A stretch of DNA of 64,000 bases from Cardiobacteriaceae bacterium (GTDB lineage Bacteria > Pseudomonadota > Gammaproteobacteria > Cardiobacteriales > Cardiobacteriaceae): contig JAFUTP010000053.1 of assembly GCA_017484165.1 (NCBI GenBank), forward strand, positions 16,088 through 80,087, read 5' to 3'. Below the pieces are notes generated by a model that was not told the DNA's origin, ran no database searches, and saw only the letters and a list, made by a program, of their open reading frames with translations. Shown here one piece after another: positions 27,839 to 35,681 of this stretch. Both the position numbers and the translations under genes were made by a program. Each line of letters opens with the position of its first letter. Within the stretch, counting starts at the first letter, position 1.

Positions 27839-27856
27839 ACCGCCACTCTTGACGGT
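27839..27856 (-). terminator. Rho-independent terminator of metY
   Basis: On the minus strand ACCGTC / GGCGGT (one G-T wobble) with a six-base loop, followed by TTTTTT. It lies 21 bp after the metY stop. Confidence 0.7.
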
Positions 27857-27876
27857 CTTTTTTTTACACTATTTAC

Positions 27877-29151
27877 TTATTTTACCGCCGCCTCCAAAGC
27901 CTGTTTTAAGTCAGCTTTAATATCATCAATATGCTCTATACCGATTGATAAGCGCACCATATCTTCGGCAACACCCGCTGCTTTTAATTCTTCCGAATTA
28001 AGTTGGCGATGAGTGGTGCTCGCAGGATGCGTCGCCAAAGATTTGGCATCACCAATATTTACTAAACGCAAAATCATTTGCAAAGAATCTAAAAACTTTG
28101 CCCCCGCTTCGCGCCCGCCTTTAATACCAAAACTCAAAAGTCCCGATGCTTTGCCAGAATAATCACGGTCAATCAGAGCTTTATATTTGCTGTCGGGAAG
28201 TCCTGGATAATTTACCCAAGAAACTTCGGGACGCGAACGCAGAAATTCTGCCACCGCCAAAGCATTTTCCGAATGCCGCTCAAAACGCAGCGATAGAGTT
28301 TCTAAACCGATAAGAATTAGTAATACATTGAACGGCGCAATTGCAGCACCAGTATTACGAAGTGGCACAACTCTCGCTCTTGCAACATAGGCAGCAGCAC
28401 CGAAATGCTCACAATAATTCACGCCGTGATAGGCGGGATCGGGGCTAGCAAGAATTTTGAAGCGCGGATTGTTCTTCCAATCAAATTTTCCGCCGTCAAT
28501 AATCGCCCCACCGAGAGAATTTCCATGTCCGTTGATGTATTTTGTAAGACTTTCAATGACAATATCCGCACCAATGTCTAACGGTTTAATCGCCGCAGGA
28601 GTTGCAACCGTGTTATCAACAATAAGCGGCAAACCGTTGGAATGCGCAATTTCCGCTAATTTCGGAATATCGGCAACTTTCACCGCAGGGTTACTAATAC
28701 TTTCGCAATAAACCAACTTGCTTTTTTCATCGACCAGAGCGTTAATTTGTTCAGGATTATCAATTTCAAAAAAGCGCACTTCAATGCCCTGATTTTTCAA
28801 ATTATGAGCAAAAAGGTTAAAAGTTCCGCCGTAAAGCTCCTTGGAAACAATAATATTATCGCCAGCAGTTGTAATAGTTTGTATTGCATACAAAATCGCA
28901 GACATTCCCGAAGCTACCGTCAAAGCCGCAACTCCGCCTTCAATTGCCGCTAATCTCTGCTCCAAAACATCAGCGGTCGGATTCATAATCCGCGTATAAA
29001 TATTGCCAGGCACTTTGAGGTCAAATAAATCCGCACCGTGCTGGGCATTGTCAAAAACATAGCTTGCAGTTTGATAAACAGGCACCGCCGCCGAATGAGT
29101 TGTCGCCTCAGCTTTATAACCTGCGTGTAGTGATAGAGTTTCAAGTTTCAT
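27877..29151 (-). CDS. metY: O-acetylhomoserine sulfhydrylase (aminocarboxypropyltransferase)
   Basis: A 424-residue Cys/Met-metabolism PLP enzyme that makes homocysteine from O-acetylhomoserine and sulfide, a direct route to methionine. It matches the MetY subgroup: N-terminal TLSLHAGYK with VPVYQTASYVF, YTRIMNPTADVLEQRLAAIEGG, the PLP lysine in IESLTKYINGHGN, and the long insert after GGAIIDGGKFDW that is absent from cystathionine gamma-synthase. The C-terminal LSIGIEHIDDIKADL is typical. A good Shine-Dalgarno (AGGAG) precedes the ATG at 29151. It follows the menA-like gene by 21 bp. Confidence 0.94.
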   Translation of the reverse strand: MKLETLSLHAGYKAEATTHSAAVPVYQTASYVFDNAQHGADLFDLKVPGNIYTRIMNPTADVLEQRLAAIEGGVAALTVASGMSAILYAIQTITTAGDNIIVSKELYGGTFNLFAHNLKNQGIEVRFFEIDNPEQINALVDEKSKLVYCESISNPAVKVADIPKLAEIAHSNGLPLIVDNTVATPAAIKPLDIGADIVIESLTKYINGHGNSLGGAIIDGGKFDWKNNPRFKILASPDPAYHGVNYCEHFGAAAYVARARVVPLRNTGAAIAPFNVLLILIGLETLSLRFERHSENALAVAEFLRSRPEVSWVNYPGLPDSKYKALIDRDYSGKASGLLSFGIKGGREAGAKFLDSLQMILRLVNIGDAKSLATHPASTTHRQLNSEELKAAGVAEDMVRLSIGIEHIDDIKADLKQALEAAVK

Positions 29152-29172
29152 AAAAATCTCCTGTTTTGTCCC

Positions 29173-30048
29173 TTACAAAGAATAGAGAAATAAAAAATTA
29201 ACTGTTAAAATAGAAAATAATAAGTATAAAAAACTAGCTTGATTGAATATTTTTCTACTTAAAAAAATATAATGAATTACAAATAACAGGGCAGAAAAAT
29301 AATATAAATTCAAATATTTTTTCATAATAAAACTATATACCGCCAAACTTAAAAATCCTGCCAGAATAAATATAACTTGTGCATATTTTGCCAAGTCAAA
29401 ACCAAGCTTTACGGATAAAGTATTTTTTCCTGCAATTCTATCGCCATCAATATCACGGATATTATTAAAATTTAACACCGAACAGGCAAAAAATCCCATC
29501 GCCATAGCGGGAAAAATTACGGCTAATGAGATAAAACCAGTTTGCAGAAAAAAAGAGCCAAGAACGGCAACTATTCCGAAGAAAATAAACACTGACACTT
29601 CGCCAAAACCGCGGTAAGCATAGGCAATTCCTACAGTATAAAAACAAGCGGCTAAAATTGCTAAAATACCAATAATGATAAAAAAGATGATATGAGATAG
29701 CGATAAATTATCCGCTGCGAAAAATAATAGCAAAGAGCCAGAAAAAAAAGCCGCAACAATTAAAAAATAAATGAAATTTTTAATTTTATTTTTAGTAGCT
29801 TTATCCGCTGAAATAGTTATTCTTTTGGGGGCATTTTTATTGCGGTATAAATCCGCATTTTTCATTGCATCACCGTAATCATTTACCACATTCGACAATA
29901 TTTGCAAAATTAAAGCTGTAAGTAATGTCAATATGAATATGAAATAATTTATTCTCCCACTTGACAAATATGCAAGACAGTTACCTAAAACAACCGCAAT
30001 TATTGCAAGTGATAAAGTCGGTAAGCGCAGAAGTTGAAAATAAAGCAT
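29173..30048 (-). CDS. menA: UbiA-family prenyltransferase, probably MenA
   Basis: An integral membrane prenyltransferase with about eight or nine hydrophobic segments. MenA attaches the polyprenyl tail to 1,4-dihydroxy-2-naphthoate in menaquinone synthesis. The first Asp-rich site is ILSNVVNDYGDAMKNAD, as in MenA (N-DY-D-x3-G-D); the second is FNNIRDIDGDRIAGKNTLSV, where (N)-RD-DD-GK-TL is the MenA form. The ATG at 30048 is preferred to a TTG at 30078. HemG at 4979 also prefers menaquinone. A UbiA or other family member is possible but the second motif fits MenA best. No other men gene is adjacent. Confidence 0.83.
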   Translation of the reverse strand: MLYFQLLRLPTLSLAIIAVVLGNCLAYLSSGRINYFIFILTLLTALILQILSNVVNDYGDAMKNADLYRNKNAPKRITISADKATKNKIKNFIYFLIVAAFFSGSLLLFFAADNLSLSHIIFFIIIGILAILAACFYTVGIAYAYRGFGEVSVFIFFGIVAVLGSFFLQTGFISLAVIFPAMAMGFFACSVLNFNNIRDIDGDRIAGKNTLSVKLGFDLAKYAQVIFILAGFLSLAVYSFIMKKYLNLYYFSALLFVIHYIFLSRKIFNQASFLYLLFSILTVNFLFLYSL

Positions 30049-30155
30049 AAGTTCAAAAATACTAAATAAATCAAGCAAATGGTATAGATTTTTATGCTAA
30101 AATGCTGCATTTATTCAAGCTTTAATTAGCAAAAAAATTATCCGAAAAATATATC

Positions 30156-30161
30156 AAGGAG
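30156..30161 (+). promoter_or_regulatory. Ribosome binding site supporting a TTG start for tolQ
   Basis: AAGGAG lies seven bases before the TTG at 30169. The next in-frame ATG is about 20 codons later, inside the first membrane segment, so TTG is the best start. Confidence 0.75.
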
Positions 30162-30168
30162 TATCCCT

Positions 30169-30879
30169 TTGGAAGCTAATATTTCAATTTATCAAATAAT
30201 TGCTGATGCTAGTTTATTCGTAAAATTTATTATGTTGGTGTTATTTTTAATGCTTTTAACCACCATCTTTTGGACAGGTAAAAAAGCTATTTATTTTTTA
30301 AGAATAGAGCAAAAAATAGCGGGGTTCAAGAGCACTTTTTGGAATGAAAGAGGGGTGCAAATTTCCTTAATTTATGACCAATACCGTGAAAAAGATTGCG
30401 AAGCGATAGAACAAATATTCAAAGACGGTTATGAAGAATTTAAGCATTTTTTAGATAAGAAAAATTTCGAAGACCCCGACGCAATTGTTCATAACTGCCG
30501 CCGTGCGATGGAAGCCGCCGTCCGTGCCGAAAATGCTAAACAGGAAAAAGGCTTGGATTTGCTCGCAACTTTCGGTTCTTCCGCACCGTATATCGGACTA
30601 CTCGGCACGGTTTTCGGAATTATGCACGCCTTTATTTCACTCGGTTCAGCACAAAACACCACCATCAACACCGTCGCTCCCGCAATTGCCGAAGCCTTGA
30701 TTGCAACCGCTATCGGTCTTGCCGCAGCAATTCCTTCCGTATTGTCATACAACGCATTCATTTCTAAATCGGAAAAAATCAATGTCGAATATGACACCTT
30801 CATCGAAAGATTTTGCAATTTAATGCAAAGACAAATTATGAATGCCAAAAAGAGCATAGAACGCGCTCAAAGTTATTAA
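30169..30879 (+). CDS. tolQ: Tol-Pal system protein TolQ
   Basis: TolQ is the inner-membrane stator protein that, with TolR, uses the proton gradient to energise TolA for outer-membrane constriction at division. The 236-residue protein has the TolQ/ExbB layout: N-terminal periplasmic tail and TM1 (residues ~17-40), a cytoplasmic loop, then TM2 and TM3 with LLATFGSSAPYIGLLGTVFG and INTVAPAIAEALIATAIGLA, including the conserved Thr and Glu/Pro positions. The start is TTG, supported by AAGGAG. tolR and tolA follow on the same strand, which separates it from ExbB or MotA. Confidence 0.94.
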   Translation: MEANISIYQIIADASLFVKFIMLVLFLMLLTTIFWTGKKAIYFLRIEQKIAGFKSTFWNERGVQISLIYDQYREKDCEAIEQIFKDGYEEFKHFLDKKNFEDPDAIVHNCRRAMEAAVRAENAKQEKGLDLLATFGSSAPYIGLLGTVFGIMHAFISLGSAQNTTINTVAPAIAEALIATAIGLAAAIPSVLSYNAFISKSEKINVEYDTFIERFCNLMQRQIMNAKKSIERAQSY

Positions 30880-30930
30880 ACAAGTCCAAAAATTCCGTAT
30901 AAGTTATTAAAAATATTCAAGGATAGAATA

Positions 30931-31362
30931 ATGAAACGACGCACTCGCCGTGTTACTTCTGAAATGAATGTTGTGCCCTATATTGATGTAATGTTGGTTT
31001 TATTAGTTATTTTTATGATCGCCGCACCGTTGATGACCCGCTCGATAACGGTGGAATTGCCAGAAGTCGGAACAGAAAATTCAGAAAAAATCGATCCGAA
31101 TAAAGAAATGAAAAAAATCGCTCAATTGGAAATCGATAAAGATGGCAAGGCAAAACTAGTCATCGGTCGCGAAGCGGTTGCCGATAATGATGCAAGCATT
31201 CTCGCAGAGCTGAAAAAATTCAAAGAAGAAAATCCCGAAGAAGGCGTTTATATCTGCGGAGATAAAAAAGCAGAGTATGAAAAAATCTTTCATTTCGTTG
31301 AATTGGCAAAAGAAGCTGGCATAAAAATGCAGCTCGATGCCAGAGAAAGAACAACAGATTAA
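30931..31362 (+). CDS. tolR: Tol-Pal system protein TolR
   Basis: TolR (143 residues) forms the proton channel with TolQ. A basic N-terminus (MKRRTRRVTSEMNVVPYID) leads into the single TM containing the conserved proton-path Asp in YIDVMLVLLVIFMIAAPLM, followed by a periplasmic domain. MNVVPYIDVMLVLLVIFM is the ExbD/TolR signature. It starts 51 bp after tolQ and ends 8 bp before tolA. Confidence 0.95.
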   Translation: MKRRTRRVTSEMNVVPYIDVMLVLLVIFMIAAPLMTRSITVELPEVGTENSEKIDPNKEMKKIAQLEIDKDGKAKLVIGREAVADNDASILAELKKFKEENPEEGVYICGDKKAEYEKIFHFVELAKEAGIKMQLDARERTTD

Positions 31363-31370
31363 GGTTAAAA

Positions 31371-32480
31371 ATGCAAGCGCGCAAACTTCGAGCTCTAACT
31401 GAAAATGCTTTCGGAGTATTTTTAGTTGCCGTTGCTCTAATCAGCACTGCAATATTTATTTGGCATTACAAAAATCAAAAACTCGCCGAACAAGACCAGC
31501 AAGCACCTAGCGAAATCCCGTCAGAAGAAGCTCTGCTGCCAAGCGAAACGGCAGTAGAAATAAATACGGATATGCAGCCACTGCAAGAACGATTAGACAA
31601 AATCGAAAAAAGAGAAAAACAAATCGAAGCGGAAAGACAAAGAAAAATCCGTGAGGCGGAAGAAAAACGCCGCCGCGAAGCCGAGGAAAAACGCCGTAAA
31701 GAAGAAGAAGCTAAACGCAAAGCCGAAGAAGAAAGAAAACGCAAATTAGCCGAGGAAAAAGCTGCCGCTGAAAAAGCCGCTGCCGAACTGCGTCGCAAAA
31801 AAGAAGAAGCCGAAAAATTAGCCGCTGAAAAACTCGCAAAAGAGGCAAAAGAAAAAGCAGAAAAAGCAGCAAAAGAAGCCAAGGCAAAAGCCGATAAAGC
31901 AGCCAAAGAAAAAGCAGAAAAAGCCGCAAGAGAAGCGCGTGAAAAAGCCGCAAAGGCAGAAAAAGCAGCAAAAGAGGCAAAAGAAAAAGCCACAAGAGCT
32001 GAAAAAGAAGCGCGTGAAAAAGCGGCAAAAGAGGCGAAAGAAAAAGCAGAAAAAGAAGCAAAAGCCAAAGCAGCACAGAAAAAATTAGACGCAACCAAAA
32101 AGCCAGAACTCGGACTTTCTAGTTATGACGAAAAAACAGGCGGTAGCAACAGCACAAACGGCACAGCTGCAAAAAGTAATAATGACGACCGCGCCGCACT
32201 TAATGCCGATTTAATTGCATTTTCGGAAGCGGCAAAAAATAAAGTGTGGAGTAAATGGATAACGCCAGCGAATGCACAACATTCCCGCAATCCGTCTTTG
32301 CTGATTAAAGTTGATAATTCAGGACGAGTGGTAAGCGTAAAGGTGCAGAAATCGAGCGGCAATAAGCTGTATGACGAGTCGGTAATATCAGCGGTCAAAG
32401 CCGCATCACCACTTCGAATGCCGCAAATGCAAAAAAACCGCGAAAGAATTGTCAGCGAGGGAATTGTGGTGAATTTCTGA
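31371..32480 (+). CDS. tolA: Tol-Pal system protein TolA
   Basis: TolA spans the periplasm and links the inner-membrane motor to Pal and the outer membrane. The 369-residue protein has one TM (residues ~13-31), a helical Lys/Glu/Ala-rich rod (about 60-245) built from repeated AKEKAEKAAKEA-type units, a Gly/Ser/Asn hinge, and a C-terminal TonB-like domain (DLIAFSEAAKNKVWSKW to the end, with VSVKVQKSSGNKLYDESVI). The rod makes very long antisense open frames that are not genes. tolB and pal do not follow; the next gene is ubiM-like. Confidence 0.93.
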   Translation: MQARKLRALTENAFGVFLVAVALISTAIFIWHYKNQKLAEQDQQAPSEIPSEEALLPSETAVEINTDMQPLQERLDKIEKREKQIEAERQRKIREAEEKRRREAEEKRRKEEEAKRKAEEERKRKLAEEKAAAEKAAAELRRKKEEAEKLAAEKLAKEAKEKAEKAAKEAKAKADKAAKEKAEKAAREAREKAAKAEKAAKEAKEKATRAEKEAREKAAKEAKEKAEKEAKAKAAQKKLDATKKPELGLSSYDEKTGGSNSTNGTAAKSNNDDRAALNADLIAFSEAAKNKVWSKWITPANAQHSRNPSLLIKVDNSGRVVSVKVQKSSGNKLYDESVISAVKAASPLRMPQMQKNRERIVSEGIVVNF

Positions 32481-32560
32481 TTTATTCATTTTTCTTCGCC
32501 TAATCGGCAAAAATCCATTCATAAAATCCGTTTAATACAACAATTTTTAGGGAGAACTTA

Positions 32561-33748
32561 ATGCAAACCGAATTTGACATCATCATTGCAGGCGCAGGTC
32601 CAGCTGGTTTGGCACTGGCTCGTGCTTTATCCGATACCGAACTCAAAATTGCTATCGTTGATCCGCATTCAGATGAAGAGCTAAAAAATCCGCCCTTCGA
32701 CGGTCGCGAAATCGCCCTCACCCACCCTTCTAAACATATTCTGGAACAGCTCGATATTTGGTCAGGTTTTCGTGATGAGGAAATTTTTATCCTCCGCGAT
32801 GCCAAAGTTATCAACGGTGAAAGCCCATATCAATTACATTTTCCCGAACCGTCAGCCGATAGCAAAAAACGCCCGATTTCCAATCTCGGTTATTTAGTCT
32901 CCAATGATTGCATTCGCCGTGAAGCTTACCGTGCCACACAGGAGCAAAAAAATATCGAATGGTTTTTGCAAAATAAAGTCAAAACCGCAACTTCCGATGC
33001 AATCAGCGCCAAAGTTACGCTCGACGACGGCACGCAACTATCCGCCGCACTTCTAGTCGCCGCTGATAGCCGTTTATCTAGCATCCGTCGGCAAATGGGA
33101 ATAGTTTGCGATTTGCACGATTTCGGGCGCACGGTGATTGTTTTCCGTCTCGAACACGAAATATCAAATGAACAAACCGCCTTCGAATGCTTCTTTTACG
33201 GCTCGACTTTGGCACTTCTTCCGCTTACCGATAAAGTTACCAATTGCGTCATCACTATTGACTCGCGCCGCCAAGCGGAAATTACCGAAATTACGGGAGA
33301 AGAATTAGCCGCTTTGGTGGAAAGTCAAGTCGGCGGAAAATACGGAAAAATGCGTCTTGCCAGCACAATTCACCCTTATCCGCTTGTCGGCTCGCATGCC
33401 AAATCTTTTTACGCACCGCGCTGCGCTCTCGTTGGTGATGCCGCTTGCGGAATGCATCCCGTAACCGCACACGGCTACAACTTAGGTCTCAAAAGTCAGG
33501 AAATTCTCTCCAAATTGATAATTCGCCAGAAAAGTCAGGGCTTGGATATCGGTGATAGCGCGATGCTTGCGGAATATTCTCGCCGTCATCGAATAAACAC
33601 TATCCCGATGTATTACGGAACCAATACACTTGTCAGCATTTTCACCCGAGAAACGGCAGCGGCAAAAGTGCTGCGTTCGGGAATTTTGAAAATTGCTAAT
33701 AATCTACCGCCCGTGAAATATTTAATCAGCCGACAACTGACTGGTTAA
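32561..33748 (+). CDS. ubiM: UbiH/COQ6-family FAD hydroxylase, probably UbiM
   Basis: A flavin monooxygenase of ubiquinone synthesis that hydroxylates the aromatic ring. FAD motifs: dinucleotide loop IIIAGAGPAGLALARAL (residues ~5-21), the GREIALTHPS segment, and the second FAD block ALVGDAACGMHPVTAHGYNL. The P-V-T-A-H-G-Y/F-N version of this block and the FDGREIALT start fit UbiM, a broad-specificity hydroxylase found in some bacteria including Neisseria, better than UbiH, UbiF or UbiI. The 395-residue length is normal. It sits 80 bp after tolA; its Shine-Dalgarno is GGGAG. Confidence 0.82.
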   Translation: MQTEFDIIIAGAGPAGLALARALSDTELKIAIVDPHSDEELKNPPFDGREIALTHPSKHILEQLDIWSGFRDEEIFILRDAKVINGESPYQLHFPEPSADSKKRPISNLGYLVSNDCIRREAYRATQEQKNIEWFLQNKVKTATSDAISAKVTLDDGTQLSAALLVAADSRLSSIRRQMGIVCDLHDFGRTVIVFRLEHEISNEQTAFECFFYGSTLALLPLTDKVTNCVITIDSRRQAEITEITGEELAALVESQVGGKYGKMRLASTIHPYPLVGSHAKSFYAPRCALVGDAACGMHPVTAHGYNLGLKSQEILSKLIIRQKSQGLDIGDSAMLAEYSRRHRINTIPMYYGTNTLVSIFTRETAAAKVLRSGILKIANNLPPVKYLISRQLTG

Positions 33749-33819
33749 TCATAAATCACGGTGAATAAAAAATAGCATTACAAGCAGTAAAACAGTAAAA
33801 AAAATTCAGGAAATTCACA

Positions 33820-34518
33820 ATGCAGAGACGAAAATTTTTTCAATATTCAGTGCTTTCCGCTACCCTATTAGCAGGAATAAATAAGCTATTTGCTAGTGAT
33901 AAAAATAAAGAAATAATCGCAAATGCCAAAAGCACTCAAAATATCTACATTATCAACGGTGCTAATAGTAAAGAAGTTTGGGGGGCGAAAGGCAAACTCA
34001 ACGATTCTTTATGTCAAATCGCCAAAGAAGAGTTGGAAAAATTAGGCAAAAAAGTAACCGTCAGCAAAATTGCGGACGGTTACGATATTCAAAAAGAAAG
34101 CGACAAAATCATCAATGCCGATGCGATTATTTGGCAAATGCCTGTTTGGTTTATGGCACAGCCGTGGTTTGTCAAAAAATATATCGATGAAGTGTTTATG
34201 GAAGTGATGATGAAAACAAACAGCAATGACGGCAGACACCGCACCAACCCTGATAAAGACTACGGACGCGGTGGCAAATTAACCACGCTGTATATGCTTT
34301 CCACCACTTGGAATGCCCCAGCCGCCGCATTCACCCAAGCAGGCGAATTTTTTGACGGCAAAGGCATTGACGGTGCATTTTACCAATTCCACAAAGGCAC
34401 TGAGTTTTTGGGAATGAAACCTTTGCCATCATTTATGTGCAACGATGTGATTAAAAATCCACAAATCGAAAAAGATTTTGTTCGTTACCGCAAACATTTA
34501 CAGCAGGTTTTCGCTTGA
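33820..34518 (+). CDS. MdaB-like NAD(P)H quinone reductase with a Tat-like signal
   Basis: The mature part (residues ~38-232) is an MdaB-type flavodoxin-fold NADPH:quinone reductase: IYIINGANS at the FMN loop, ADAIIWQMPVWFMAQPWFVKKYIDEVF, the GRGGKLTTLYMLSTTWNAP block and FLGMKPLPSFMCNDV. E. coli MdaB is cytoplasmic and has no leader. Here a ~28-residue N-terminal extension MQRRKFFQYSVLSATLLAG ends LFAS, with twin arginines at 3-4 and a moderately hydrophobic core, as in Tat signals. Export of an FMN enzyme folded in the cytoplasm by Tat is plausible. Start ATG at 33820 with AGGA about 11 bases upstream. Confidence 0.85.
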   Translation: MQRRKFFQYSVLSATLLAGINKLFASDKNKEIIANAKSTQNIYIINGANSKEVWGAKGKLNDSLCQIAKEELEKLGKKVTVSKIADGYDIQKESDKIINADAIIWQMPVWFMAQPWFVKKYIDEVFMEVMMKTNSNDGRHRTNPDKDYGRGGKLTTLYMLSTTWNAPAAAFTQAGEFFDGKGIDGAFYQFHKGTEFLGMKPLPSFMCNDVIKNPQIEKDFVRYRKHLQQVFA

Positions 34519-34580
34519 ATATTTCGTTACAACAAGTTAATAAAAACTGTAAGTATTAAATAAAGGCATTAAAAGTAAAT

Positions 34581-35333
34581 ATGGAAAAAATCAACTTAAC
34601 CGTAATCATTATGGCAAAGAACGAAGAGGATAATATTCTTGCCGCAATTAAATCCGCAAGTTTTGCTAGTGAAATATTGGTAATAGATGATTATTCCAGC
34701 GATAAGACTGCAGAAATTGCAATAGAACAGGGAGCAAAAGTTATCGCAAGAGAGTTAAACGGAGATTTTGCTTCGCAACTTAATTTTGCAATAAAAAAAG
34801 CTCGCTCAAATTATGTTTTTATCCTCGATGCCGATGAAAGAATAAACCCGAAATTAGCCGATAGCATCGCCAAAACAATTCAAAACGAAGAGCAAATTAC
34901 GGGCATCATTAAGCGCAAAAATTACTTACACATCACAAAAGCAACTCACGGAATTTTAAGAGCTGACTTCATACCACGGCTTTTCCTCAAAACCGCAATT
35001 GAAGTACGCGGACAAGTCCATCAAAGTTATTGTTCAAGTATGCCGAATAAGTTACTTTCAGGTCATTTAATTCATTTTCCCTATAAATCTTGGGAACAAT
35101 ATCTGCATAAAGGGAATTTATATACCAGTCTCGCTGCGGAAAAATATAAGCAACAGGGTAGAAAATGCTTCTTTTTACTCGATATCGTTATTAAGCCTTT
35201 CTGGGCATTTTTTAAGGTATATTTTTGGCATCTCGGCTTTTTAGACGGCAAAATCGGATTTATTTTGGCTTTTAATCATGCCGCTTATACGATGAATAAA
35301 TACGCCAAACTTATGACCGAGGGAAAGCTGTAA
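34581..35333 (+). CDS. Family 2 glycosyltransferase (WaaE/KdtX type)
   Basis: A 250-residue inverting glycosyltransferase, cytoplasmic face. The GT-A start is INLTVIIMAKNEEDNI, then EILVIDDYSSDKTAEIA, and the acidic metal site in YVFILDADERINPKL. The C-terminal part (SGHLIHFPYKSWEQYLHKGN, then YTSLAAEKY) is the pattern of the WaaE/KdtX group that adds glucose to the LPS inner core. The acceptor cannot be fixed from the sequence. It has 62 bp upstream of it and is followed by a ketosynthase remnant. Confidence 0.86.
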   Translation: MEKINLTVIIMAKNEEDNILAAIKSASFASEILVIDDYSSDKTAEIAIEQGAKVIARELNGDFASQLNFAIKKARSNYVFILDADERINPKLADSIAKTIQNEEQITGIIKRKNYLHITKATHGILRADFIPRLFLKTAIEVRGQVHQSYCSSMPNKLLSGHLIHFPYKSWEQYLHKGNLYTSLAAEKYKQQGRKCFFLLDIVIKPFWAFFKVYFWHLGFLDGKIGFILAFNHAAYTMNKYAKLMTEGKL

Positions 35334-35416
35334 TTAAGCTAAAAAGCCGTAATACATTATGAGTAACGATGCAAAAGAAAAGAAAACAGTGTTGATTAAG
35401 GGAGCAGGTTTCAGTA

Positions 35417-35629
35417 ATGGAATTTGCGCTGCAAAATACCAAAATTCCAGCATACATAAACTCACACGGCATCGCGCGACGGAATACGGCGATATTGCAA
35501 AATCTAGACGACAGGAGAAGTTTTTAGTTTCAAAGCAATGAGCTCGCAAAACAGCAATTGGGAGATACACTAGGTACTTGCGATGCTGTTAATATCTCAC
35601 TAGTATTAAAACGCTGGGGGAATGATTAA
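35417..35629 (+). pseudogene. Beta-ketoacyl synthase (FabF-like) C-terminal remnant
   Basis: In one plus frame the 71 codons read like the C-terminal half of a ketosynthase: MEFALQNTKIPAYINSHGIA matches the MELAL-A-I-YINAHGT region that contains a catalytic His, and KQQLGDTLGTCDAVNISLVL matches the K-LGHTLGA-GA-E block, with the second catalytic His replaced by Asp. One in-frame TAG occurs at 35525-35527. The N-terminal half with the active-site Cys is absent. A short overlapping frame and its antisense shadow here are not genes. This fills most of the 348-bp gap between the glycosyltransferase and the HMW1C-like gene; the remainder holds only the next gene's leader. Confidence 0.55.
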
Positions 35630-35681
35630 AGCGTCCAAATACGCTTACTAAATGTTTTTTTTGAATTTTAGGAGAATAAAA

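Noticed and set aside
31475..32098. Long antisense frames opposite tolA (207 and 127 codons)
   Set aside because: They are shadows of the Lys/Glu/Ala codon repeats and give Ser/Phe/Ala or Leu-only strings.
35359..35541. 60-codon plus frame between the glycosyltransferase and the HMW1C-like gene
   Set aside because: It is out of frame with the ketosynthase remnant, which explains the sequence better, and it has no family resemblance.
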